Positions 1 to 6,969 of a stretch of DNA of 18,050 nt are shown here, piece after piece; positions within the stretch are counted from its first letter, which is position 1, and every line of letters starts with the position of its first letter. The stretch comes from Candidatus Omnitrophota bacterium (lineage in GTDB: Bacteria > Omnitrophota > Gorgyraeia > Duberdicusellales > 4484-171): the NCBI GenBank assembly GCA_028717025.1, contig JAQUOR010000013.1, forward strand, positions 1-18,050. The letters are read 5' to 3'. Under the pieces are notes generated by a model. The model had not been told where the DNA came from, made no database searches, and worked only from the letters and a program-made list of their open reading frames with translations. Position numbers and translations under genes: made by a program.

Positions 1-732
1 GAAATAATTGTAATACTTACGACGCGTAATATGGAAATAAAAACCTATGGCCGGGCATTAGAAAAATTACTTAAGGGTGTTCCTGAAATAAAAAGTCTCT
101 ATTGGGCGATTCACGATAATGACCAGCAAGAATTTTTCCAAGCGCAGAAGCTGATTTTTGGTAAATCCTGTATTGAAGAAAAGATAGGGACATGCACTTT
201 TAAAATATACCCGCAAACTTTCCTGCAGCCAAACAGCACGGCGGCTATTGGCCTCTACGAAGGGATACGTGCGTTTTTAAACCCTCAAGGGAATGAAAAG
301 GTATTGGAACTTTATTGCGGCTGCGGGGCTATCGCAATATTTCTTTCACCCTTCGTGAAAGAAGCGGTGGCTATCGATGCAAACAAAGAGAACATTGCTG
401 CTGCACAGGAAAATTGCCGGATAAATAACGTAACAAATTGCACATTTTATGCAGGGTGCGTAGAAAAAGTCTTACGGACGCGAAAACCAAACAGTACGGA
501 TGTCTTGATAGTAGACCCTCCCCGCGCAGGATTAAGTCCTGCGGCCCTTAAACTTATTGTTGACCAAAACACCTCGAAAATTCTATATATATCCTGTAAC
601 CCGGCAACATTGGCCCGGGATTTAGGAATTTTAAAGAATCGATATAAGATCGCACGCATAGCTTCTTTCGACCTTTTCCCTCATACCAGCCACCTGGAAA
701 GCCTTGCGCTTCTTGAAAAAATAAAACTTTGA
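1..732 (+). CDS. 23S rRNA/tRNA uracil-C5 methyltransferase, TrmA/RlmD family (5'-truncated by window edge)
   Basis: This is the C-terminal part of a SAM-dependent RNA m5U methyltransferase. The reading frame is open from base 1, so the ATG at 31 is internal and the true start lies outside the window. Motifs visible in order: FLQPNS near the start of the catalytic domain; the SAM-binding loop LELYCGCGAI (about bases 304-333); the target-base motif IVDPPRAGL (about 508-534); the catalytic cysteine in SCNPATLARDL (Cys codon 595-597); and the C-terminal DLFPHTSHLE, whose Glu is the expected general base. In this family the Cys attacks C6 of uracil and the methyl group comes from SAM. Any TRAM domain or iron-sulfur cysteines would lie upstream and cannot be seen, so TrmA, RlmC and RlmD cannot be told apart and no symbol is given. 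Confidence 0.9.
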   Translation, partial: EIIVILTTRNMEIKTYGRALEKLLKGVPEIKSLYWAIHDNDQQEFFQAQKLIFGKSCIEEKIGTCTFKIYPQTFLQPNSTAAIGLYEGIRAFLNPQGNEKVLELYCGCGAIAIFLSPFVKEAVAIDANKENIAAAQENCRINNVTNCTFYAGCVEKVLRTRKPNSTDVLIVDPPRAGLSPAALKLIVDQNTSKILYISCNPATLARDLGILKNRYKIARIASFDLFPHTSHLESLALLEKIKL

Positions 733-740
733 TTGCACGG

Positions 741-800
741 ATTCAAATCTTTTGTCTGTGTTCCTTAATCTGCGTAATCCGTTCTAATCTGCACAATCTG
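741..800. repeat. AATCTGYG-type intergenic repeat cluster
   Basis: Just after the methyltransferase stop there are about five degenerate copies of an AATCTGYG-like unit at roughly 10-bp spacing (TCTGTG, TAATCTGCG, TAATCCG, TAATCTGC, AATCTGG). The same family recurs at 2410-2495, 6883-6900 and 7674-7713. It is followed by a 9-bp inverted repeat, GGATTTTCC (801-809) with GGAAAATCC (825-833). That hairpin lacks a T-run, so it is not a classical terminator. The rest of the 298-bp gap up to 1030 holds no convincing ORF or promoter. Confidence 0.6.
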
Positions 801-988
801 GGATTTTCCCGGATAGATAGAAACGGAAAATCCGTAAATAGAGATTGACTGATAAAAGTACCCGTGATAAGGTAGAAAACTATATTGACCGGTTTCATAT
901 CAAAAAGATCATCTCTCGCACTGAATAGTTAATACGTTCGATGGCCGGGTTATTATCCCTTGCCTAAACGCACGCGCAGGCTGCGGGA

Positions 989-1020
989 TTAAATTTCCCG
1001 ACTTACGTCGTAAAATTTAA
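989..1020. promoter_or_regulatory. Inverted repeat abutting the Shine-Dalgarno of the parvulin gene
   Basis: TTAAATTT (989-996) is the exact reverse complement of AAATTTAA (1013-1020). Between them is a second inverted pair, CGAC (999-1002) and GTCG (1007-1010), around a TTAC loop. The 3' arm ends directly against GGAGG at 1021-1025, the ribosome binding site of the gene starting at 1031. It could be an RNA hairpin affecting ribosome access or a protein-binding palindrome. The structure is seen; the function is inferred. Confidence 0.4.
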
Positions 1021-1030
1021 GGAGGTCCCT

Positions 1031-2014
1031 ATGAGAAAAAAAATTATTGTCCTGGCAGCGGTTACTTTACTTGCGACTACGTATTCTAATGTATATTCTC
1101 AAAAACCTGCCGGCGCCAAAGCAACAGAGCAGGCCGCAGCGCAATCGACGGCGCGCACGCAAGAAAAAGATGGCGTATTGGCAAAAGTAGGCGACTGGTC
1201 CATTACCGCAGATGAATTCAATAACGCGCTGGAGAAATTAAAACCATATCTTGCCGCGCAAAAGGTTATCATAGGGCCAGAATTTAAAGAAAGGATGCTC
1301 GATGAACTCGTAGAGCAGGAAATCTTGGCGCAAACCGCCCTGGCCAAAGGCAGCGACCAGGACCCCGAAGTCCTTGAGGCGCTCAAACGGTATAAAAGCG
1401 CTCTCCTGGCGGCAAAAATGATGGAAGATTTACAAAAGAGCATCGCGACAAACGAAGCAGAAGTAAAAAGCTTTTACGAGAAAAATAAGGATATTTTTGC
1501 TAATCCTCCTAAAGAGATAAAAATATCGGAAATCGCGCTTGATACGCAAGCACAGGTAAATGACATTCAGGCCGCCTTAAGCAAAGGTGGGGATTTCGCA
1601 GCAATAGCCCGCACGGCATCAAAGGCGCCTTCTGCGAAAGACGGAGGGGATCTGGGCTATATGCCCTTAAAAGAAATCATCTTAAAGAGTAATGACATTG
1701 AGCCTGCCGACCCTACAATGGCAAACGACGGTAAAACGCCGCCGCTTCCCGACAGGCCAAAGGAATTCTGGGAAAAGGCAGCGGGGCTTGAAAAAGGAAA
1801 AACTTCTGAGCCGTTCAAGGCTTCAGACGGTAAATTCTATGTCATCAAAGCAGCTGATATTAAAGGCGGGCAAACTATCCTGCCGCTTTCGGACGTAGGC
1901 GCGTATATCGAGGAATATTTGAAAATGAAAGAGTTCAACCGAGCGCTCGATAAGCTTGTTGCGGACTTTAAAGCAAGTAAAAAGGTAGAAATAAACAAGG
2001 ATTTATTGAAATAA
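1031..2014 (+). CDS. Secreted parvulin-type peptidyl-prolyl cis-trans isomerase (SurA/PrsA-like)
   Basis: A 327-residue exported folding factor. Residues 1-23 form a signal peptide (MRKK, hydrophobic core, probable cleavage near VYS|QK). There is no lipobox cysteine, so it should be soluble in the periplasm. An Ala/Gln-rich linker (about 24-46) leads to a helical SurA_N-like chaperone region (about 47-150). A rotamase domain follows at about 161-277, with KISEIALD, GGDFAAIARTAS, KDGGDLGYM and the closing KASDGKFYVIKAAD. Family members help fold outer-membrane or secreted proteins. An insertion at about residues 218-244 (rich in Asp and Pro, before EFWEKAAGL) makes the rotamase domain longer than usual. 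The ATG at 1031 is supported by GGAGG 5 nt upstream. It appears to be a single-gene unit, since the next gene has its own promoter. Confidence 0.85.
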   Translation: MRKKIIVLAAVTLLATTYSNVYSQKPAGAKATEQAAAQSTARTQEKDGVLAKVGDWSITADEFNNALEKLKPYLAAQKVIIGPEFKERMLDELVEQEILAQTALAKGSDQDPEVLEALKRYKSALLAAKMMEDLQKSIATNEAEVKSFYEKNKDIFANPPKEIKISEIALDTQAQVNDIQAALSKGGDFAAIARTASKAPSAKDGGDLGYMPLKEIILKSNDIEPADPTMANDGKTPPLPDRPKEFWEKAAGLEKGKTSEPFKASDGKFYVIKAADIKGGQTILPLSDVGAYIEEYLKMKEFNRALDKLVADFKASKKVEINKDLLK

Positions 2015-2042
2015 CCGCTACAAAAAATTTGTTAGGAAATGC

Positions 2043-2071
2043 TTGACGGCTACGGGCTTCTGTGCTAATAT
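2043..2071 (+). promoter_or_regulatory. Sigma-70-type promoter of rplU
   Basis: TTGACG (2043-2048), a 17-nt spacer, then TAATAT (2066-2071), preceded by TGTGC. The predicted transcription start (about 6-9 nt after the -10) falls at about 2078-2080, against the rplU ATG at 2081. No Shine-Dalgarno lies between them (TTTCTCCCTT), so the message would be leaderless or nearly so. Confidence 0.7.
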
Positions 2072-2080
2072 TTCTCCCTT

Positions 2081-2392
2081 ATGTGGGCAGTCGTAGAGAT
2101 AGACACAAAACAATATCTGGTAAAAGTTGGCGATGCGTTAGGGGTCGAACGGCTTCAAACGAAGAAAGGGGAAGTCACGTTTGATAAGGTGCTCCTTTTA
2201 GCTGACGATACAAACGTAAGCGTGGGAACCCCCTATGTCACCGGAGCCAAAGTACAAGCCACCGTTACCGGTGAAGCCAAGGGTGAAAAAGTCTTAAGCT
2301 ACAAATACCGCCGCAGAAAGAAATCCCGCTGGACCAAAGGACATCGTCAAATACACACTCTCCTTACCATCACCCGCATTACTCCTGCTTAA
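2081..2392 (+). CDS. rplU: 50S ribosomal protein L21
   Basis: A 103-residue protein of standard L21 length. It begins MWAVVEIDTKQYLVKVGD, matching the family opening (M-x-A-V-V-x-x-x-x-K-Q-Y-x-V). The C-terminal motif KYRRRKKSRWTKGHRQ, followed by HTLLTITRI, is the L21 RNA-binding signature. It binds 23S rRNA in the large subunit. The start is fixed by this N-terminus, although no ribosome binding site precedes it; the promoter at 2043-2071 suggests leaderless translation. In most bacteria rpmA (L27) follows rplU. Here the next 117 bases contain only repeat sequence and then obg. Confidence 0.95.
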   Translation: MWAVVEIDTKQYLVKVGDALGVERLQTKKGEVTFDKVLLLADDTNVSVGTPYVTGAKVQATVTGEAKGEKVLSYKYRRRKKSRWTKGHRQIHTLLTITRITPA

Positions 2393-2409
2393 TTTATAAC
2401 GTCTTATTA

Positions 2410-2495
2410 CACAGATGACCACAGATAGAAAATCGCAAGATTCTCACAGATACATTCATCTGCGATCGACCTTTCCAAATCTGTGCTAATCTGTG
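2410..2495. repeat. Nested inverted-repeat element of the AATCTGTG family between rplU and obg
   Basis: Two CACAGAT units (2410-2416, 2420-2426) face two ATCTGTG units (2479-2485, 2489-2495). Inside them ATCGCA-a-GAT (2432-2441) pairs with ATCTGCGAT (2458-2466). The whole 86 bp can fold into a long imperfect hairpin. The right arm ends 14 nt before the obg ATG, and GGAG at 2497-2500 just beyond it can act as the obg ribosome binding site. It occupies the position where rpmA would be expected. Confidence 0.7.
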
Positions 2496-2509
2496 CGGAG
2501 CGAAACGAC

Positions 2510-3424
2510 ATGATCTACGATTGGGCACAAATATATTGTAAAGCAGGCGACGGAGGCGAGGGAGATACCTCAAGTATTAAGCTCTCTGCCAGGCGCGTTG
2601 TCGGCGGCGGAGGAGACGGCGGTAAGGGCGGCGATGTCATTCTACAGGTAAACCCTCACCTTTACGACCTGAACAAATTCGTCTTCAATAAAAGATTTAT
2701 CGCATCCGATGGTGCGCGGGGCAAACGAAACAACAAGAAAGGCGCGCAGGCCCAAAACTGCATAGTCAATGTTCCGGAAGGTACGCTGGTGTTCGATGGC
2801 GACGAAAATTTCATTGTCGATATGAGCGGCGAGAAAAAAGAATTTTTGCTCTTGTACGGCGGTAAAGGAGGCAGGGGAAATTATAAAAAAGTATACAGCA
2901 TACCTCCTGAGGAAGGCCGGGAACAGGAGATCATCCTTGACTACCGCATTGTAAATGATGTTGCCGTTATAGGGTTTCCCAACAGCGGAAAAACCTCTCT
3001 GGTCAATGCCTTAACCGGTAAATCATTTAAGGTCGCTGATTACCCCTTTACTACGACGGCACCTGCCTGGGCAAAAGCCCAATATGGCAGCAGCTCTTTT
3101 GTGGTCATGGACACTCCACCCCTAAAAGAAAACTCCGATGAAAGAGGGTTAAACAAATTCTTAAAGCACCTTTACCGGACCAAGATTGTTCTTTTTATCA
3201 GCGCTGCCGTAAATGCATACGAAAAAGAATTTACTATCTTAGAGCGGGAAATCAAGGCCCTGGACGAAGAGTTACTTACGAATAAAAAAATTTTTTACTT
3301 ATTAAGTAAAGTTGATACAATAGATGAAAGGCCGACGATAAAAAATGTCATACAGATATCGGCGTGCACCGGCAGTGGTATCGAAGAATTGAAGAAAAAG
3401 ATAATTAAATATCTTACGAAATAG
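2510..3424 (+). CDS. obg: Obg-family GTPase, short and divergent
   Basis: A 304-residue protein with the Obg layout. Residues 1-148 form the glycine-rich Obg fold (KAGDGGEGD, GGGGDGGKGGDVIL, VPEGTLVFD, GGKGGRGN). A GTPase domain follows: G1 GFPNSGKTSL (155-164), G2 YPFTTT (178-183), G5 SACTG (284-288). There is no OCT domain. Family members act in 50S assembly and stress signalling. Departures from the usual form: the FRREK segment near the N-terminus is replaced; the linker before G1 is short; G3 reads DTPP (201-204) where DxPG is expected; G4 reads SKVD (266-269) where NKxD is expected. GTP hydrolysis or guanine specificity may therefore be weakened. A GTG at 2483 would add nine residues encoded by repeat DNA. 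The ATG at 2510 is preferred because GGAG lies 9 nt upstream and homologues begin near M-x-x-D-x-x-x-I. Confidence 0.85.
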   Translation: MIYDWAQIYCKAGDGGEGDTSSIKLSARRVVGGGGDGGKGGDVILQVNPHLYDLNKFVFNKRFIASDGARGKRNNKKGAQAQNCIVNVPEGTLVFDGDENFIVDMSGEKKEFLLLYGGKGGRGNYKKVYSIPPEEGREQEIILDYRIVNDVAVIGFPNSGKTSLVNALTGKSFKVADYPFTTTAPAWAKAQYGSSSFVVMDTPPLKENSDERGLNKFLKHLYRTKIVLFISAAVNAYEKEFTILEREIKALDEELLTNKKIFYLLSKVDTIDERPTIKNVIQISACTGSGIEELKKKIIKYLTK

Positions 3425-3448
3425 CTACCGGCTCAAAAGGAAGGTGGT

Positions 3449-4210
3449 ATGAAAAAATTGAACAGTTTAACAGCTATCATTGCGTCTTTCTATTTTTTAA
3501 TCCCCGTATTCGCCGAAACCGTTGTTCTTAAATCAGGAAAAACTGTAGAGGGAAAAATCCTTGAAAAGACTGACAAACACCTAAAGATAGAGATTTCCGG
3601 TGTAGGCATCACCTATTATCTTGATGAGATTGAGAGCATTGACGGACAAAAAACGCTTGCTTCCTCGGAGACGATAGCTCCTTCTTCAAAGAATTCCGCT
3701 GCGTCATCGCAGATAAGTGATGCGTCCGAGGAATCATTCGCCGATAAGGTAATAGGTAAACTTAAAAGTGCTGATTTTGAAAGTTTATTTAAAGATTTTT
3801 ATATCCCTAAGAATTATGACGCCAGGGCCATACAAGACGATAAAGAAGCAATAACAGCCGGGCTAAGCGAATTAATACAAAATAAGTTAGGAGCACTTGA
3901 AAATTATTCAAGAGTGAGCGTTGTTACTGAGCAGCTCATGACACTTGATCTATCAACGGGCACACCCGAAATAGCAGCGCGCCTTGTGAGCCGTAATTTC
4001 TTTTACAAAGTAGTATTTAGCAAATTCGGAGCCGCCTATATCAACGTTGGAATATCCGACGATAATGGAAAGACCGTAGTAAAAAATATAATCGTTGGGC
4101 TTCCGATTTCTGATTCAAAGAGCAAAGGAGTAGCATTAGATTTTTTAAAGTTTATGAGTGACATAGCAGAGAAGCAACAGAAAAGAGATCCCGCACCCGT
4201 CCAAAAGTAA
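3449..4210 (+). CDS. Secreted protein of unknown function with an N-terminal small beta-barrel
   Basis: Not recognised as a named family. It has 253 residues with a clear signal peptide (MKKLNSLTAIIASFYFLIPVFA, probable cleavage before ETVVL) and no lipobox. Residues 23-66 (VVLKSGKTVEGKILEKTDKH, then YYLDEIESI) look like the small SH3/Sm-like barrel often found at the N-terminus of exported proteins in environmental bacteria. A Ser/Ala-rich linker (about 70-97) joins it to a C-terminal alpha/beta region (about 98-240). The C-terminus is charged and Pro-containing. AGGAAGG just upstream supports the ATG at 3449. It lies between obg and proB, only 24 bp after obg, so the two are probably co-transcribed. 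A role in the envelope is inferred from export only. Confidence 0.75.
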   Translation: MKKLNSLTAIIASFYFLIPVFAETVVLKSGKTVEGKILEKTDKHLKIEISGVGITYYLDEIESIDGQKTLASSETIAPSSKNSAASSQISDASEESFADKVIGKLKSADFESLFKDFYIPKNYDARAIQDDKEAITAGLSELIQNKLGALENYSRVSVVTEQLMTLDLSTGTPEIAARLVSRNFFYKVVFSKFGAAYINVGISDDNGKTVVKNIIVGLPISDSKSKGVALDFLKFMSDIAEKQQKRDPAPVQK

Positions 4211-4221
4211 AAGAGCAGTTT

Positions 4222-4264
4222 AAAGCTTCTCGCTGATAGCTGAAGACTGATAACTGAAAGCTTT
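4222..4264. repeat. CTGATA/ACTGAA-type tandem repeat upstream of proB
   Basis: Two 14-bp tandem units, CTGATAGCTGAAGA (4233-4246) and CTGATAACTGAAAG (4247-4260), match at about 11 of 14 positions. They are enclosed by an inverted pair AAAGCTT (4222-4228) and AAGCTTT (4258-4264). The element ends 6 nt before the proB ATG, and no Shine-Dalgarno is present. Confidence 0.6.
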
Positions 4265-4270
4265 ACTGAT

Positions 4271-5323
4271 ATGAAAAAAATTGTCGTTAAAATCGGAAGT
4301 TCCATCATTGCTCCCTCCGGCAAGCTCGATGCCAGACTCGTTGAGAGGCTGGTTTCCGACATCATCGTAACAGAAAAATCTGGACATAAGATAATCCTTG
4401 TCAGCTCCGGCGCCATTGCCTGCGGAGCCCACAAAGTAGGCGTGAGCAAAAAGCCTCACGATGCCCACTCACTCATGGCGCTTGCTTCAATCGGTCAAAT
4501 AATCCTGATGGATGCCTATAGCGATGCGTTTAGAAAATATGACAGGGTGTGTGCACAAATCCTTTTAACCTGGGACGATTTCGATAACCGCAAGCGATTC
4601 TTAAATGCTCGCGCAACAATTCAAAAGCTGCTTTCCATGAACATCATCCCCGTCATTAACGAAAATGACGCGGTATCCAGCGATGAAATAAAATTCGGCG
4701 ACAACGACAGGCTTTCGGCATTAGTCGCAGATTTAGTCGGCGCAGACACGGCGATTATCCTTTCTGACGTTGAAGGACTCATGGATAAAGGCAAAGTCGT
4801 AACGTGTGTGCCTAAGGTAAGCTCAAAAATTTTTAGCCTGGTGAATGCAAAACAAAATGCTTTCACCAGCGGAGGAATGTACACTAAATTGCAGGCAGCA
4901 AACACCGCCACCAATTCGGGCGCCAACGTGATTATTGCCAGCGGAAACCAGGAAAACATCATTACTCGTCTTGCTTCAGGTGTAGTTATTGGAACAACGT
5001 TTCTGGCAGCCAAAAACGTTCAAAAAGCGCGTAAACGCTGGATCGCCTTCAGCAAAAAGACAAAAGGAAAAATCTATATAGACGACGGTGCAAAAGAAGC
5101 AATACTCCATAAAGGCAGAAGCCTGCTTGGCGTGGGGATAATCAAGATAGAGGGTGAATTCAAAAAGAAAGACGCCGTTGAGGTGCGCGATAAAGAAGGT
5201 ACAATCATAGGCTGCGGTTTAGTGAATTATACTTGCGAAGAATTACGAAACGGCCAAGGTAAAAAATTTGAAAAAGAAATCATTCATCGCGATAATTTCG
5301 CAAAAAAAGATGAATGCCAATAA
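4271..5323 (+). CDS. proB: Glutamate 5-kinase
   Basis: Phosphorylates L-glutamate with ATP to glutamyl-5-phosphate, the first step of proline synthesis, in the cytoplasm. The 350-residue protein has an amino-acid-kinase domain: VKIGSS (6-11), VSSGAIACG (44-52), INENDAVS (129-136), FGDNDRLSA (142-150), and TSGGMYTKLQAA (199-210), where families more often have GTGGM. A C-terminal PUA domain follows (about 266-340, KGKIYIDDGAKEAI to GLVNYTCEEL). Length and domains are those of a full-size enzyme, normally feedback-inhibited by proline. The ATG at 4271 is the obvious start, since KKIVVKIGSS follows at once, but no ribosome binding site precedes it; the upstream bases are repeat sequence. proA follows after 243 bp of repeat-rich DNA. 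Confidence 0.95.
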   Translation: MKKIVVKIGSSIIAPSGKLDARLVERLVSDIIVTEKSGHKIILVSSGAIACGAHKVGVSKKPHDAHSLMALASIGQIILMDAYSDAFRKYDRVCAQILLTWDDFDNRKRFLNARATIQKLLSMNIIPVINENDAVSSDEIKFGDNDRLSALVADLVGADTAIILSDVEGLMDKGKVVTCVPKVSSKIFSLVNAKQNAFTSGGMYTKLQAANTATNSGANVIIASGNQENIITRLASGVVIGTTFLAAKNVQKARKRWIAFSKKTKGKIYIDDGAKEAILHKGRSLLGVGIIKIEGEFKKKDAVEVRDKEGTIIGCGLVNYTCEELRNGQGKKFEKEIIHRDNFAKKDECQ

Positions 5324-5358
5324 AGCAGTGTCAAAAGTTATATGAAAATATCAATAAA

Positions 5359-5535
5359 ACATGGTAAATCCGAAATCAGAATATCGAAATCAGAAACAAA
5401 TACGAATGTCCCAATTCTCCAATATTCAAAACAAATTCTCCGTTTCGGTCATTCTGATTTTGAACATTTAAACGTTGTTTCGAAATTCAAATTTCGTGCT
5501 TCGAATTTATAATTTAAAGAATAAAAAATATTTTG
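5359..5535. repeat. A/T-rich TTCGAA-type intergenic repeat (imperfect long palindrome)
   Basis: The proB-proA gap is filled with AT-rich sequence built from short motifs such as AAATCCGAAATCAG, ATCGAAATCAGAAAC, TTGTTTCGAAATTC and TGCTTCGAATTT. The left half, read forward, resembles the reverse complement of the right half (for example AAACAAATACGAATGT against ACATTTAAACGTTGTTT), so the block is an imperfect inverted repeat of about 170 bp. No ORF, promoter or terminator was recognised in it. It resembles the TTCGAA-rich interspersed repeats I associate with several uncultured lineages; that link is from memory. Confidence 0.6.
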
Positions 5536-5566
5536 AAAAAATCGCCAATAAGTATAGGTGCCTGTC

Positions 5567-6817
5567 ATGAATGCATATGTCAATAACCTGGTGCGGCGTG
5601 CGAAAGAAGCTAGTTATAAGCTCATCAACCTGGACACTCTAACGAAGAATAAGTGCCTGTTGAGTATGGCGCACTATCTGCTGGATAATAAAGAGTACAT
5701 TATTGCAGAGAACAAAAAAGACATTGCGGCTGCAATTAAAAATAAATTACAGAAAAGTTTTATCGACCGGCTCTCTCTCAATGAAAAACGCTTACAGGAG
5801 ATGGCTGCAGGTTTAAGAGAAGTGGCGAATCTGCCTGACCCCATCAATGTCATAATAAGCACCCGGCAAAGGCCCAACGGTCTGACGATTAAAAAGGTAA
5901 GGGTTCCTATCGGCACCATCCTTATCATCTATGAGGCGCGTCCCAACGTTACCAGCGACTGCATCGGTTTGCTTTTTAAAGCTTCCGATGTGGCGATATT
6001 GCGCGGAGGTCGCGACGCCCATCATTCGAATCTTGCCATAGCAGCCGTATTGGAAAAAGCGTTAAAGGCTTACGGTATAGACTTTAAGCCTTTTTTTGTA
6101 GTGGAAAAAATCGATTACAGCATTACGGATGCATTGCTTAAGGCCCATGAATATATCGACCTGGTAATACCGCGCGGCGGAGAAACCTTGATACGTAAAG
6201 TCGTAGAAAAATCGCGCATTCCGGTCATCAAACACTATAAAGGAATATGTCATCTCTACGTTGATAGCGCATTCGATATGGATAAAGCGCTTAAGGTTTG
6301 CGTCAATGCCAAAGTACAGCGGCCTTCAGTCTGCAATGCTGTTGAAAAGATCCTGGTGCACAGAGAAGCGGCGGCGCAATTTCTTCCGCAGTTAAAAAAA
6401 GAATTCGATGCATATAACGTTGAGATACGGGGTGATAGCCAAACGCAAAAAATTTTACGCGGTATAAAAAAAGCGACTGAAAAAGACTGGTCCAGCGAAT
6501 ACCTTGATCTTATCATCGCCGTAAAAGTAGTTAAGAATATCGACGAGGCAATTGCTCACATCAACCGATACGGTTCACACCATACTGACGGTATCATCAC
6601 CAGCGATAAGGCCAATGCTGCCAAATTCACGAAAGAAATCGATTCCGCCTGCTGCTTCGTTAACATCTCGACGCGCTTTAGCGACGGCTATGAGTTTGGC
6701 TTAGGCGCAGAGATAGGTATTTCTACGGACAAGCTCCACGCCCGCGGCCCGATGGGTCTTGAGGAGTTGACTACCTATAAATGGGTGGCAGAGGGCGACG
6801 GACAGATTAGAGAATAG
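5567..6817 (+). CDS. proA: Gamma-glutamyl phosphate reductase (glutamate-5-semialdehyde dehydrogenase)
   Basis: Reduces glutamyl-5-phosphate with NADPH to glutamate-5-semialdehyde, the second step of proline synthesis. From the ATG at 5567 it has 416 residues, close to the usual 417. Features: early RRAKEASYKL; VPIGTILIIYEARPNVTSD (113-131); ILRGGRDAHHSN (144-155); VIPRGGETLIR (200-210); the catalytic cysteine Cys256 in QRPSVCNAVE; and the C-terminal STRFSDGYEFGLGAEIGIST, then HARGPMGLEELT. A GTG at 5558 is in frame, but AGGTG at 5556-5560 sits 6 nt before ATG 5567, which fits a ribosome binding site better. proB upstream supplies its unstable substrate. Confidence 0.95.
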   Translation: MNAYVNNLVRRAKEASYKLINLDTLTKNKCLLSMAHYLLDNKEYIIAENKKDIAAAIKNKLQKSFIDRLSLNEKRLQEMAAGLREVANLPDPINVIISTRQRPNGLTIKKVRVPIGTILIIYEARPNVTSDCIGLLFKASDVAILRGGRDAHHSNLAIAAVLEKALKAYGIDFKPFFVVEKIDYSITDALLKAHEYIDLVIPRGGETLIRKVVEKSRIPVIKHYKGICHLYVDSAFDMDKALKVCVNAKVQRPSVCNAVEKILVHREAAAQFLPQLKKEFDAYNVEIRGDSQTQKILRGIKKATEKDWSSEYLDLIIAVKVVKNIDEAIAHINRYGSHHTDGIITSDKANAAKFTKEIDSACCFVNISTRFSDGYEFGLGAEIGISTDKLHARGPMGLEELTTYKWVAEGDGQIRE

Positions 6818-6882
6818 AGAAGCTCATAGTTTATTGGATACATTGATCAAATTTTTAAGCATGTAGCCTGAGGCATTTTCTT

Positions 6883-6941
6883 CATCTGTGTTAATCTGTG
6901 CTTAAATCATGAAAATCGGAATATTGGCAGAACATTTAATC
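6883..6941 (+). pseudogene. Decayed duplicate of the nadD upstream repeat and first codons
   Basis: About 59 bp here align with 7695-7754 at roughly 50 of 60 positions by eye. The copy covers the AATCTGTG repeat, the ATG (6909 here, 7721 in nadD) and the first eleven codons: ATGAAAATCGGAATATTGG here against ATGAAAATAGGAATTTTGG in nadD, then GAACATTTAATC in both. One base is missing after TTGG, so the frame shifts and ends at 6978-6980 after 23 codons. The rest of nadD is absent. It is best read as a broken 5' fragment left by a duplication or insertion. As a small ORF (6909-6980) it overlaps the start of the next gene and could serve as a leader. Confidence 0.65.
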
Positions 6942-6969
6942 TACCGCCGGAGGAACGAAGGTAAAGGCA

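Noticed and set aside
845..923. Promoters for the parvulin gene (TTGACT at 845, TTGACC at 895)
   Set aside because: The matching -10 hexamers are poor (GATAAG at 15-nt spacing; GATCAT), so neither is reported as a feature.
1099..1443. 114-codon minus-strand ORF inside the parvulin gene
   Set aside because: Antisense to a well-supported gene; Ser/Ala-rich product typical of a codon-bias shadow. The other minus-strand ORFs of the window were dropped for the same reason.
2483..2509. GTG start adding nine residues to Obg
   Set aside because: The extension is encoded by AATCTGTG repeat DNA, and the ATG at 2510 has GGAG at proper spacing.
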